Below are positions 47,510 to 59,117 of a DNA stretch of 64,000 nucleotides, piece after piece. Each line of letters begins with the position of its first letter. Within the stretch, counting starts at the first letter, position 1. The notes beneath the pieces are model-generated. The model ran no database searches, had not been told where the DNA came from, and worked only from the letters and a program-made list of their open reading frames with translations. The translations under genes and the position numbers were made by a program. Source of the stretch: Asterella californica (taxonomy: Eukaryota > Streptophyta > Marchantiopsida > Marchantiales > Aytoniaceae); contig JAYKYS010000012.1 in NCBI GenBank assembly GCA_036924285.1, positions 8,618,001 through 8,682,000 on the forward strand, written 5' to 3'.

Positions 47510-48435
47510 CTGGTGGTACTCTTGTGCTATCTTGATCTAGGTATACTCACTATAACCATCACCAAAGTTGTACCATTCATGACCAACAACTTCTTTCAAA
47601 ATCTCATCTGTAAATGATAAAGGATAATAATCATTCTCGGTAACTGCATTCAGCTTCTTATAGTCTATGCACACTCGCAGCTTACCATTCTTCTTCTTGA
47701 CAATCACAATGGGTGAAACTCATTCTGAGTTCTCCACCTCGTGGATGAAACTTACCTCCTTTAACTTGTCTATCTCCTCCTTCATCATCATTGCCGTTGT
47801 AGGACTGACCCTTCTATACTTCTATCAAACTGGTTTTGCGTTCTCTTCCAATTTGATTCTATGAGTATCTAGAGTCACCTCCTTCAAATCCTTGCAAATG
47901 AAAGCAAAAACATGGATATATTTCTGAAATATATCTAAGAATCTACTTTTCTCATCTTGAGTAACAATGATATCAAACTTCAGGATAGAATCTTCTCACA
48001 ATCTCTGCCTCACTTAACTCTTCTTTGTCAGGATCTTTCTCCATTGCTGATTGAGGCAACAAGTCAATAGCACTAAGTTGAGTAATGATTCATCTCGACC
48101 AAATCTTTCGTCTTCAGACAAAAATTCTAGATCATAAGAATCTCTCGTATCTACTTCTGAGACACTCGGATCATCCTCCGTATCAGATTCTCAGTAGTCA
48201 CTAGTGGGTCTATCAGAGTCAGAAGTCACAACTCCAACACTCGAGAGAAGTATTATCACTCTATGATCTCTAGTAAATGTTCCTTGTGTCACCTATTTGT
48301 GGTGCGCACATCTCTCAATCAAAGCCTACATAGGAGTAAATCATAACTAGAGTACTTTAACACTTGAAAAGATATTAATGTTTGAACTCCCATCACAGAC
48401 ACAACCACCTTCTCTAACACACCAAGAGGTCTTAC

Positions 48436-48633
48436 TCATTGCTTGTTAGCCATACCCACAACAATGCTAGCCAAGCGAGTTGGTCTCATCTTCAACTTCT
48501 TCATCAACCTCTCTGATATGGCATTTATAGCTGACCTTCCATCGACCAGTATGTTAGAGACGTGGTGATCATTTAATCGGACTTCAATCTTTGAAGCCCT
48601 AGTGCATACCTCTGAAGCATGTACATCCACCAC
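48436..48633 (-). pseudogene. Gypsy aspartic protease remnant
   Basis: The segment VSNILVDGRSAINAISERLM fits the retroviral-type protease active site; family members have VDGGSA, so one Gly is Arg. It lies between gag and RT as expected for a gypsy polyprotein on this strand. The region between it and RT (47510-48435) reads as protease-RT linker and RT N terminus with many stops. Confidence 0.7.
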
Positions 48634-48702
48634 ACCAACTCCTATAGATTTTGATGTCTTGCTCTTGGGTTTTTTCTTCTTGCTTCTCTTAGATCTCAGT
48701 CC

Positions 48703-49687
48703 TCATTTGAGTTCTCTTCGTAAATTGAGGTTGAGTGCCATCAGTTGCCCAACCATGATGTTGGCTTTCTGAGCACTCCCATCTTCTACCACATCATATC
48801 TCACTTGAGAAGATAAAATGGTGAAATCTGCCATCCCACTTCCTTCTTGCTCCTTTGGTGTACTCGAAATAGTACTCGAGCGAGTACTTCTACTTGATGA
48901 CTCCTCCATGAAAACTGATTCATTTGAAAACCGAGACTTTACTTTTTCTTTTCTTGAGCTAAAAGTTCCACCGGTGCATGAGAAGAGTTCGAACTCTCTC
49001 CTTTCTCATAGATGAGATTTCGCACTACAACGATAGTAACTACTCTCTTGTCTCGTACTTGCGATGCAAGGGGTGCTGATAGTTTCAACACACCTTGCTC
49101 CGTTGTTAAGACAATTTCGTTGAAAATGAGAACTTCCACACGTCCAACATGTGATTCCTCCAAAGTTATATTGGTTGCCTCCAAAGTTATCTTGATTTCA
49201 TCGGTTGGGATTGTTATCGTAATCTCTTTGACCTCCTCCTCCACCTTTGTTCCTTCATTCTTGTAACTACACCACATTTATCTTGAGATCTTGAAGAGTA
49301 TCGGTGATGCTCTTCAACTCAACATGAAAATCAGAGATGATTTAGACATCGTTATAAAGACAAACGATCTTGGCACCACCGTTGGAGTAAGAGCTAATAT
49401 TGAAGTGATTATCAATTGTGATGATGTAGGTGCCATCATTGTGGTTACACCAAGAGTCGGAGTCGACACCAAAGCGGCATGATGAGGTTGGATGATATCT
49501 CTTTCATCCAAACTCTCTTCCATATTTGTCGTAATCTTGATGGCCTCCGCTTTGGTTGCTGGTTTCTCATACCTCACTTGGGTTTGAATTGAAGGTCTCA
49601 ACCCTCCCACCAAGTTCTTGGTCAGCGTTACTCCAATCTTTGCCATCGTTAGCTCCATATTGTCTCCACTCTTCCATAGGACCGTTT
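48703..49687 (-). pseudogene. Gypsy gag remnant
   Basis: LTKNLVGGLRPSIQTQVRYEK (49658-49560) with the following TKAEAIKI is typical of the C-terminal part of plant gypsy gag. Downstream frames 49277-48703 are Glu/Thr-rich linker. Gag begins almost directly after LTR2, so the 5' UTR and N-terminal gag are deleted. Confidence 0.65.
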
Positions 49688-50582
49688 TGTAAACCCTCCG
49701 CGGTCCTATCGATCAACTACCCCCCGATCGTCATCCACGAATCTGCAACATGTCGGGCCTGTCTCTCACTCAGGGGTCACCTCTGATGGCTTTGATGGAA
49801 GCACACCATGAACTTGAAGGGAAAATGCTAAGTTCATTCATTCATACACCCACAAACTTATCAACTAAAAATCTCCATAAACTCATCAACTAAAATCTTC
49901 CATTCTAACGACGTCTCTCAAGTTCTCACATGCTAAACATATCCCACACTCTCTATATTACTCAAGTTGTCATTACGACAATGTGAAAACAAGGATGAGG
50001 AGCTCTTCTCTACTCCTCTATTTATACATTCTAGGTTTTTACTTTGGTACCCCCGGTAACTCAGCCGTAACTACTTTTACCGGGTTTTACTAAGATATTA
50101 CTTAAGGTAAAAGCATTAATCACATGGGCTTTTTACCTTTTCACATGGGCTTATTCCTTCAAAGTCAACAACTTCTAGAAGGATTCTGGAATATTCTCAA
50201 GGAATCTCGAATTTCCACCCCCCTCTACACTAGGACCCACTAAAAAGGAAACATGTGGAATCTTTTCTTGTTTTTAATGCCCACAAAGTCCACAACTTTA
50301 ATCCAACCACTAATATCAAGTCAAAAAGAAGATAAGGGATACTTTCCACCTCCTTTCTACCTTTTAGACAAGATGACAAGATAGTAGTGCTCACTCTTTA
50401 GCAAATATCTGAATTCTGCCAAAAGTACAGCTAAGTTTAACCATAACTAACTTTTAGCTAGTCATGACTAACTTGATACCTCCTAAAAGTACTTTGGCAG
50501 CAAATAAACATTCTCAACACTTAGTTAGAACTAAACACCTTACTAATAAACAAACTTCCTATGTGTAACATAGGTCGTTACA
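49688..50582 (-). repeat. Gypsy LTR2
   Basis: The best preserved LTR: plus strand TGTAAACCCTCCGCGGTCC ... CATAGGTCGTTACA, with intact TG/CA ends. It is shared between internal 1 and internal 2. Confidence 0.9.
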
Positions 50583-51137
50583 GTTTACCGTTGCTCCAAC
50601 TTATCCACTCTTTTGGCATACTGTCAAACTTTCTCGTCGTCCCGATGCTTCAACTGAGTGAGCTCCATCATAAGCTTCTCAATCATTAAGTGGACAAAAT
50701 ACTTTTGAGGAAAATAATTCTACATCACTTTCTTAACTCTTTCGAGCTTTATATTGGAAAATCTGTCGATTATATATTCTATACAATCTATTCTAAAATT
50801 AAGGGTCCAAGATAATATCCTCATGATTATCGTCTATATTAATCCCAACAGACATCTTAAAGTCACTCTTATAAGGATCCAACTCTACTTTGCCATGAGC
50901 ATTCGTGACTTCCACAGTGAATGATACTTTCAACTCAACCTGCTTCACATCTGCGCCGATGGTATCAGAAGCTTCTTATATAGAGCAAAGAGGACACCCC
51001 AAGTGCTATAGATGCGTGTTCGTTATTCATCTATACTTGACTTTTGCTTCCTCGTCTCCATTCGAACTGCCAAACATCTTTTTTCACCTTGGCATCCGAA
51101 CTAGATTCCTCATGAAATATCTTCAAGACCTCCTTGT
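50583..51137 (-). pseudogene. 3' remnant of gypsy internal 2
   Basis: Minus-strand peptides VELKVSFTVEVTNAHGKVEL and, next to the LTR, IEKLMMELTQLKHRDDEKV then QYAKRVDKLEQR are open in short pieces. The latter resembles in character the coiled tail of internal 1. The former matches nothing I know. The copia element at 51138 interrupts the region after CTTGT. Confidence 0.4.
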
Positions 51138-51379
51138 TGTAGAAAGTTCGATACTTCGAGGACACTCCAAGAAGAGAAAGAGCGAGTAGACAAGGAAGTA
51201 AAATAGGAATGAGATGAGAGAGGCTTTGCCTCTCTCTGTGTATATAGTGGAGGTGAGTACAAGGGAAACCCTAATGGTGGATTAGCCCTCTAACTAACTC
51301 TAACAACCTTAACCACTCCGGCTAATGATAGCCGTCGATCTACTAGAGCTTGGGACTATATCAACACTCCCCTTCAAGC

Positions 51380-52740
51380 TCATCTCCACATCCTGTACTC
51401 CTAAACAATGTCTGAAAGCATCAAACTTATCTCTAGGTAATGCCTTAGTGAAGATATCGGCAACCTGATCTCCTGTGCTCACATAACTGAGCTCAATTTC
51501 TCCTGCAAGGACCTTCTCTCTAATAAAGCGATAGTGCACCTCAATGTACTTCGTCCTAGCATGGAAAACATGATTACTAGCTAACTTCATGCTGCTAATG
51601 TTGTCTGTATATACAACAACAGGATCTGTACACTCCACACCAATATCAGATAGTGTTCGTTGCTCCTCGGTACTCTGCTTCCGTGGACGACAAAACAACT
51701 ATGGGTTGCTTCTTAGAAGCCCAGGTTACGCTTCCAAGTCCAAAAGCGTAACCTGACGTGGATCTCCTGTCGGCACTTCCTGCCCAATCAGCATCTGTGT
51801 AGCCATGTAACAACAGTGGTCCACCGTATCGATAGTGGAGTCCGTACTGTATCGAGAACTTCACGTAGCGGAGGATCCGCTTGACAGCCTCGAAATGTGG
51901 TCTCTGTGATGACTGCATGAATTGACTAATCAGACCGACAGCATAGCTCAAGTCTGGTCTGGTGATGGTCAAGTAGATAAGACTCCCAACCATCTGTCTG
52001 TACATGCGTGGATCATCCAGCAACTCACCATCCTCTGCTCTTAGCTTTACCCCTTGCTCTAATGGTGTAGCAATGGGTTTGCAATCAAGCATACCAAATC
52101 TCTCAAGCATACTGAGAGCATACTGTCGCTGTACAAGTCAAACATCCTTCCCATCTCTAATGAACTCCACAGCAAGGAAGTACTTGAGTTCTCCTAAGTC
52201 CATCATCTCGAACTCGGATTTCAAGTGATCCTTGATCTGGGAAATAAGCTCCTCAAAGTTACCGGTAATGATCAAGTCATCAACATAGATGGTGATCACA
52301 ACAATCCGATCTCGTATTCTCAATGAATACAAGGTAGAGTCTGAACTACAAAGATGAAAACCAAGAGACTGCAAGTAAGAATTGATCTTTGCATACCATG
52401 CTCTTGGTGCCTGTTTCAGACCATAGAGAGCCTTTCGTAACTTACATACACGGGAAGGAAACTTCGGATCCTCATAACCTGGAGGTTGCTGCATGTAGAC
52501 CTCCTCCTCAAGATCGCCGTTGAGGAAGGCGTTCTTGAAGTCCATCTGGTGCATCTTCCAACCTTTCTGAGTTGCAACTACAACTGCTGTTCGAATAGTC
52601 ACCGTCTTCGCAACATGAGCAAAGGTCTCTTCAAAATCCACTCCATGTTGCTGTGCGTAACCCTTAGCTACCAATCTGACCTTGTACCGACACACGGTAC
52701 CATCTGAGTTGCGCTTGACCTTGAAGACCTACCTGCAACC
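51380..52740 (-). pseudogene. Copia reverse transcriptase and RNase H
   Basis: The RT is open over 185 codons: KVRLVAKGYAQQHGVDFEET, HQMDFKNAFLNGDLEEEVYM, KALYGLKQAPRAWYAKI and the intact box IYVDDLIITG. A TGA after GKDV (about 52138) breaks the frame. The RNase H part has DADWAGSADRRSTSGYAF and VVLSSTEAEYRGATN. Near 51690 about 20 codons and the frame are lost before LSDIGVECTDPVVVYTDN. The end reads GDQVADIFTKALPRDKFD. Confidence 0.9.
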
Positions 52741-52766
52741 AATCACTTTCTTCCCCTGAGGTAAGT

Positions 52767-54173
52767 CTACCAACATTGGGCCTTGTGCATCGCCTCCTCA
52801 AGCGAACTCAGTTCTTGTTCCTGAAGAACATTGGCCATATATGCATGGTGCGCAGCAAGAAAACCTTCATGCATATACCTACTCATTGGATGTTTTGCCC
52901 GCTCAGATCTGCGAGAGGTAATCGGTGCACTAGTCACCTCCTCTTGCAACTGATCTGACGTAGACGCCAAGGTCTGGGACAAGATATCCAGTGGATGTGG
53001 AAGATCCACATATCTGGATGAGTCAAACATACGTTGCAATAGCACGCGCTCATCATGTGTAGAAACTACACTAGTTCCACTAGGCTGTGTTACGTGGACT
53101 CCAGCGTTAACAACAGCTCTATGTGCAACAGATTTTGATCTGGAATCAGTGACTTCTCCAGATCCTCCACTCAACGTACTACTCTGAGGTACTACAATGG
53201 ATTGACTCCTTGGTTCTACATTAGGTACAGGGATGGCTACGACAGGCGCAGGTGCAAACCAAGACTGTAGCTCATCAAAAACGACATCTGTACTGATATA
53301 GAACTGCTTGGACGAAAGATTGTAGCACCTATATCCTTTCGTATCAGAAGCATAATCAAGGAAGATACATCTATCTGCTTTCGGATCTAGTTTCTTACGT
53401 CTTTCATCAGGTATGTGCACATAACAGATACATCCGAAAACTTTAAGGAAAGAGTAATCAGGCTTACTGCCTGTGAAGACCTCCATCGGTGTCTTGCTGT
53501 GGACTGCCGCTGTAGGCGTCCGGTTCATCTGATACACCGCACATGAAACAGCTTCTGCCCAGTAAGGTCTAGGCATGGTCTTCTCATTCAACATCGCACG
53601 AGCAGCTTCTGCTATGTGTCGATTCTTGCGCTCCGCAACCCTGTTCTGCTGCGGACTGTAACTACAAGTCTTCTGGCGTCAAATACCATGCTCACGCAGA
53701 TATGTATCGAACTCTCCAGAAAGAAACTCGCCTCCTCCATCAGATCTCAAACAGAGGATAGGTGCTCCAGACTGTTTCTCCACCAACTTGCGGAAAGTCT
53801 AGAATGCTGACAGTACTTCGGCAGAGGACTTGTTTCTCAACAAATAGATCCAAGTATAACGACAATGATCATCAGTGAACGACACGAAGTACTGGAAACC
53901 GGTCATACTTGGCTGAGGAGCAGTCCATACATCAGTGTGAACAAGCTCCAGAAGCTTGTTCGCTCTACTGCCTGATCCCTTAAAGGGCTGTCTCGCTTGC
54001 TTGTCGAATTGACATGCTGCACAGACTCCAGTGGGTTCACTGGATTCGAATTTGGGCAGACTTGTAACCAGGTCAGAACTCAGAAGGCTTTTCAGCCTCT
54101 GAAAGTTCATGTGCCCAATTCGCTTGTGCCAGATGTCAATGTCAGACACTACTGGACCACTCTGTCCATACAT
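52767..54173 (-). pseudogene. Copia integrase
   Basis: The zinc domain HKRIGHMNFQRLKSLL with CAACQFDKQARQPF is intact. The D,D,E catalytic triad can be read at HTDVWTAPQP, SDGGGEF and VAERKNRH. The C-terminal part includes PYWAEAVSCAVYQMNRTPT, KTPMEVFTGSKPDYSFLKVF and RCIFLDYASDTKGYRCYN. Breaks: a TAG near 53798 (CAG likely) and a TGA near 53680 (CGA likely). The frame then runs open for 275 codons into the linker to RT. Confidence 0.9.
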
Positions 54174-54229
54174 GACGGCCTGTAACTTAGGCGCAAATGC
54201 ATCTAGTTTAAACAGCCTACCACTCTTGA

Positions 54230-54570
54230 TACCTCGAGCTATGACAATGCCATTCGAATCTTAATAAAGCATCCATCTTTATTGAAGCGCACTTGTAGAT
54301 CCTGCTCTATCAACTGTCCTACAGATAGCAGGTTTCTAGTCAACGTGGGTACATGTAAGACATTCCGTATACCAGTAAATGTTGAAGCAGGAATGTCAAG
54401 TGAAATGTTACCCTTGTGCTGGATCTTGTGCTTGATGTCATCTCCTGTCACCATAAATTGTGGAGTCTCCACAGGCTCGAGTCAACTAAACCACTCCCGA
54501 TGGGGAGTCATGTGACTGGTGGCGCCGAAGTCGATCACCTAGTCAGTCTGTGGCTCGAAAGCCGCATAAC
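54230..54570 (-). pseudogene. Copia protease remnant
   Basis: VIDFGATSHMTPHREWF near 54541-54490 is the protease active site. Copia enzymes have DSGAS/T; here the second residue is Phe. A TAG immediately before it sits where Trp is usual. The downstream stretch ISLDIPASTFTGIRNVLHVP then NLLSVGQL is standard copia sequence. Confidence 0.85.
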
Positions 54571-54679
54571 TCTGATGCGTAGTAATCAGCAACTGCTCCG
54601 AATAGACATGCTCAGTGACTGCATAGCCTTGCTGGTTGCTGTTACCTTGTTGGGGGTTGTCGTGTTGTTGTTTTTTATC

Positions 54680-55501
54680 GTTCTGCTTCTTGTAGCACTG
54701 ATTCGCATTGTGGCCTAGCTTCTTGCAGTAGTTGCAGGAACCAGGCGCTCTTCTCTGATTGTTGTTGGAACCAGACTGTTGCTGGTTTTGCTGCTGCTGC
54801 TGCTGCGATTACTATTTCTGTCCGCGACCCCGTCCACGTCCAACATATTTGCCACGACCCCTACCTCGAGATCCTTTAGAACCTGCAAAATAGACAGATT
54901 CTTGCTGACCCATCGAAGTAGAACTCCCCAGTAGGCGCACCTCCTCTCCTAACATCACAGGAACAAGCTCATCAAACCGCGAAAGAGGTTCTCTGGTCGA
55001 AATCGATGTTATGAACTGTTTGTACTCTACAGGCAGTCTCTGCAATGTGGCTCCGATCAAGACAGTGAGATCAATCTCGACTTTGACAGAGGATAACTGA
55101 TCCGCAAGTTGCTTGACGTGGTTCACATACTCATTGATGCACATCGATCCCTTCTTCACGGTGTTGAACTGCTGCAGCAATTGCAGCTTCCGCGCCTCTG
55201 TTTCGGATTGAAACAGACGCACAAGTGCATCCTAAGCTTTCTTGGGCGTATCGCAATCATGAGTGTGACGGATCATCGATGCTGAGACTGTCAGCGCGAT
55301 GTAGTGAATAGCCTGGTATGAGCGCTTCTTCCACTCCTTGAATTTCTGGTCAGAAATTGGCACTTCAGGCGCTATCTCCTCCTTAGTGATAAGATCCCAT
55401 AGATCTTGTCCCTCCAGGAAAGTCTTCATCCGGAACTTCCACACTTGGTAGTTGTTCTTGTCGAGCTTCTCTCTAGTGATCAAAGACACGGACTCCGCCA
55501 T
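54680..55501 (-). pseudogene. Copia gag with zinc knuckle
   Basis: Starts MAESVSLITREKLDKNNYQV at 55501, followed by WKFRMKTFLEG, typical of copia gag. A TAG near 55232 interrupts KKA-stop-DALVRLFQSE, where a Trp is expected. Gag continues through VKKGSMCINEYVNHVKQLAD to an Arg/Gly-rich stretch ending near 54812, where two adjacent stops occur. A Gln-rich run is followed by the knuckle CNYCKKLGHNANQC (CCHC) near 54695-54736, which binds genomic RNA during packaging. Confidence 0.9.
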
Positions 55502-56401
55502 AGCTGCAATGTCGAAATTGCGTTGTTCTGTACGCGGAAAATCTCACAGATCCTTCACGAAACTCATCCGCCCACACCGCGCGATCAAGAGTTGTCACAA
55601 GTCACAACAAGACGACTATGCGAACTCCTCCTGCAGCGACAATGAAGAAAGAACCTGTCCGCGAACTGTAGGTGTACAAAACACGACGAAAACGTCAAAA
55701 GAACACACCAAGAAAGGTCGAAACTAGACCAAACGTGGTCAGAAATGGGTGTGTGATCCCTCAAAACTTTCCAAATAGCTAGGGGTGGCCCCACCCACAT
55801 TCGGAACAGAATTTGTTTTGGACTCTCAAGTCCTGAAAACTTTCGTCTTGGTCAAAAAAGATCCAATTGAAAATCTGCCGCTGGAAACCTCCAAATCGAC
55901 TGAAACTTGGCCCAGTACACAGTTCGCACCTTTTGAACAAGACAGCCTTAGAAGGGCTGATCAACAGATTTCAGCGAGAAAAAAACGTCTAGGTCTCCAA
56001 AATCGCGTTCAAAGTTTCTGGTGGCGAAAGAAACGGTTTTGTCTCACCCGAACGCATCAGCAGGATAGTGCTCCAGATCAGACACAACTCCGGCTGCTCT
56101 CTCCTGTACTCCAATCTCCATCTTGCTCATCAGCAAGGGACACACGCTCTAACCAGCTCTGATACCATGTAGAAAGATCGATACTTCGAGGACACTCCAA
56201 GAAGAGAGAGAGCGAGTAGACAAGGAAGTAAAATAGGAATGAGATGAGAGAGGCTTTGCCTCTCTCTGTATATATAGTGGAGGTGAGTACAAGGGAAACC
56301 TTAATGGTGGGTTAGCCCTCTAACTAACTCTAACAAACCTAACCACTCCGGCTAATGATAGCCGTCGATCTACTAGAGCTTGGGACTATATCAACACTTG
56401 T

Positions 56402-57262
56402 ATGCCAAAACGTATATCTCTTAATCGATAAGAGATCTCTCCAAGATTTTTGTAGCCTCCAGTACCTCAACCTCCAAGCTACTAACTCATGAAGTTTCTA
56501 CAGAAATGTCCTAAATCAGAAGAAATGGTGCTGATTGTACAAATTTTCAGAAGACTAAAATTTGTATATTTTGACTTTACTAATGATTGTCAACCCCCTC
56601 CACTTTGAAAAATTCTATTTCCTCTCTAGACATCATCTTCTCATGATTTTTGTTTCTTCTAATAGCTTATCAGCCAAGCTAAAATATTAGAAATGTTCAA
56701 AAAAATATAAATTCAAAGAAAATCTGACAATGACTGTATAAAGTTTCCAGAGAACAGAATTTCTAAACTCTCGAGAATAAACCCCCTCCACTTGAAAATT
56801 TAGAGCTCCCACTCTAGACCACCTTTTCTCATTATTTCTGTTGTCCTAGATATATTTTCAACCAATCCAAAACACTAAAAAGTTTCACAGGAAAGTAAAA
56901 AACACAAAAAATCTGACAACGACTGTATAAATTTTCTAGAGAGTAGAATTTTTAAACTCTCAATTTTTTCTCCTCTAATAACTTCTCTCTCCTCGTTTCT
57001 CTACAACTCTTGTTGCATCCACTTTCAACGCTAATCAAATCCTTTCTAAGTGAACAAGATATAAAGAATGACCTCAAATGCGTCATAGATCACTATGTGA
57101 TACACGAAAGATTCTAATGTTACTAACATCGCGTTAGCTCTCTCTCCTCCTAACGTTCTCTTCATGTGCTCTCTCATGATCTCTTTTTGTCGAATGTAGA
57201 ATTGAACTCTAAACATCATCCAATGATCCTTTCAAGTGAGATCTCGGTAACAAAACCAAAAA
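56402..57262 (-). other. 5' non-coding remnant of gypsy internal 2
   Basis: On the minus strand this directly follows LTR3, so it should hold the primer site and leader: TTTTTGGTTTTGTTACCGAG comes right after the LTR end. No protein is recognised. Phrases such as AAAATCTGACAA with CTGTATAAA recur near 56730 and 56910, so part of it is internally repeated. Confidence 0.45.
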
Positions 57263-57571
57263 TGTAAACCTTCCGTGGTCCTATCGATCAACTATCTCTT
57301 AATCTCTCAACCTCCACGATAATCATCGATGAATCTGCAACATGTCGAGCGTGTCTCTCACTCAAGGGTCACCTCTGATGGCTTTGATGGAAGCACACCA
57401 TGAACTTGAAGGAAAAAATGCTACATTCAATCATTCACACACTCATAAACTCATAAACTAAAATTCTCCATTCTAACAACGTCTCTCAAGTTTTCACATG
57501 TTAAAATATCACACTCTCTCTATATTGCTCAAGTTGTCATTATGACGATGTGAAAACAAGGATGAGGAGCT
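57263..57571 (-). repeat. Gypsy LTR3, left piece
   Basis: Begins TGTAAACCTTCCGTGG and follows LTR2 up to GATGAGGAGCT, where the 5.8-kb unit is inserted. The remainder is at 63375-63959. Confidence 0.9.
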
Positions 57572-58317
57572 TGTAGTGTCACAGGATTGCTCCTTTTGCT
57601 CATTTAGTATACAAGATAGCATTCTCACAGAGGATTTGCACAAGTATCGCTGCTCTAAGTTCTAAGATCTGTTCAAACACATAAACGCACGGATTTTATC
57701 TAGAATTCACGTCTTCTCACAAAACCACACGGCTTCCAGACCCTTCAAGGGGTGCTTTGGACCCAAACAAACAACTACAACCTAAAACATCAACATAGAT
57801 ATGTACTGGGAAGCTCGAGAAGATGTTTTCTGCTTCTAGGTTACGGCTTCCAGTCTTCCCACGATAGTCTTCTTGAAGCAATTCTCGGCTTCTGGGGTTT
57901 CAACTCGGCTTCTCACACCTCCAGAAGACTGCTCCTGCTTCATAGCCGTCAAATTACCACTGTCTATCACACATTGCTCTTCCAATTCCCAACGGGGTTA
58001 GATCAATCACAGAGTGTATGTCTTTTGTAGCCTTCCCAGGCTTCTGCCTACGGAAACGGTCTTCTTGCAGCACTACAACGACATTCACCTTCACGGAAGC
58101 TCAACAGAAGTCTCAGAAGCTCACTAGAAAAAGATAGGAAGATGGGAAGATGAGCGAAGATGAGGAGGAAGAGAAAACCCAAACAAGAGAAAACAAGATA
58201 AGAATGAGAAATTAAGACTCCGACAGGCTTCTAATCCGGATTCTGACTAACAAGCCATCCCTGCTTGTAGTAATTTGGAGAGGAAGACCACAAATTCGCT
58301 TATAGTTACATCGTCTT

Positions 58318-58720
58318 CTACTCGAGGATGTCATCTTCTGTTGTGAAAAGAAGACTTCTTTCTTCTTCTGTCATTGCTTTGACTACTCTGACGTAGAGAC
58401 CAATCTCTCCTATGTCAGTCCGTACGTGGATCCTAAGTGCCCCACTGGATGAGACAAGCTTCGACTCTGCACAACTACTAACAATCACTGCCACTCCAGA
58501 AGAAGGCTTCCCAAGCACAATTGGGTGTGGATTCGAGGAAACCCACTGCCCAAAAGACATAGACAAAGCTTCTGCACTCAAATCCAAAATCCATTCTCCG
58601 AGAAGAAAGTACATCGGTGTTGGGAAGCTCACTCCCTCTACTTCCTGCTCCTACTCCTCGACACATCAGCTTAGAAACATGACTACACGATGATGTCGTT
58701 CTCTGTTCTAGGCTATCCAT
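58318..58720 (-). pseudogene. Possible C-terminal exon of the unit B protein
   Basis: Two overlapping open frames (104 and 80 codons) lie downstream of the main coding region, one containing GVAVIVSSCAESKLVSS and LRIHVRTDIGEIGLYVRV. The sequence is unfamiliar. It could be a further exon or chance open sequence in motif-rich DNA. Confidence 0.3.
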
Positions 58721-59117
58721 TATCTCTAGCTACATTTTTGATCCAACTCTGTGCGTAGCACCTCTAACAAGGTATGCAACAAATCTTGTGTGTCTAATGT
58801 GCCATGTGTAGGAGTGTGTAACGTGTCATGTGCGCTCATATCCTACTCTGTATCCTAACTTATACTTCTGTCTTGAAACGCAAGAGAGATCCTCTCCAAT
58901 CCTAATTTGTAGTGAGGGAGATGAGACGCTGTCAGAAGACCACCACCTCACATACAATCGGCTCCCTGCCTTGATTTAGAAACTTACTTTCTACTCATGC
59001 GCTGCCTACTTTGCCACATGGACATACATCTAATTTTACAAGAGAAATTGTCACTTCTCAGGATAGTAAACTTCATTGCTTACCAAAATTAGACAAGTCA
59101 ACTTCTTAATGTGTTGT

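Larger units (their letters stand above)
51138..56396 (-). mobile_element. Nearly full-length copia retrotransposon with CTTGT target duplication
   Basis: LTRs of 229 bp at 51138-51366 and 56168-56396 differ at only about seven positions (about 97 percent identical by eye). They are flanked by the perfect 5-bp duplication CTTGT (51133-51137 and 56397-56401). The primer site GCTCTGATACCA (TGGTATCAGAGC on the minus strand) abuts the right LTR at 56156-56167, and a purine tract TTGAAGGGGAG abuts the left LTR. All copia domains are present in order on the minus strand, so this is the youngest and most complete element in the window, though it carries several stops. Confidence 0.95.

Noticed and set aside
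50905..51189. Zinc-knuckle-like HPKCYRC on the plus strand
   Set aside because: Only two Cys and no matching His/Cys follow; the surrounding element is read on the minus strand.
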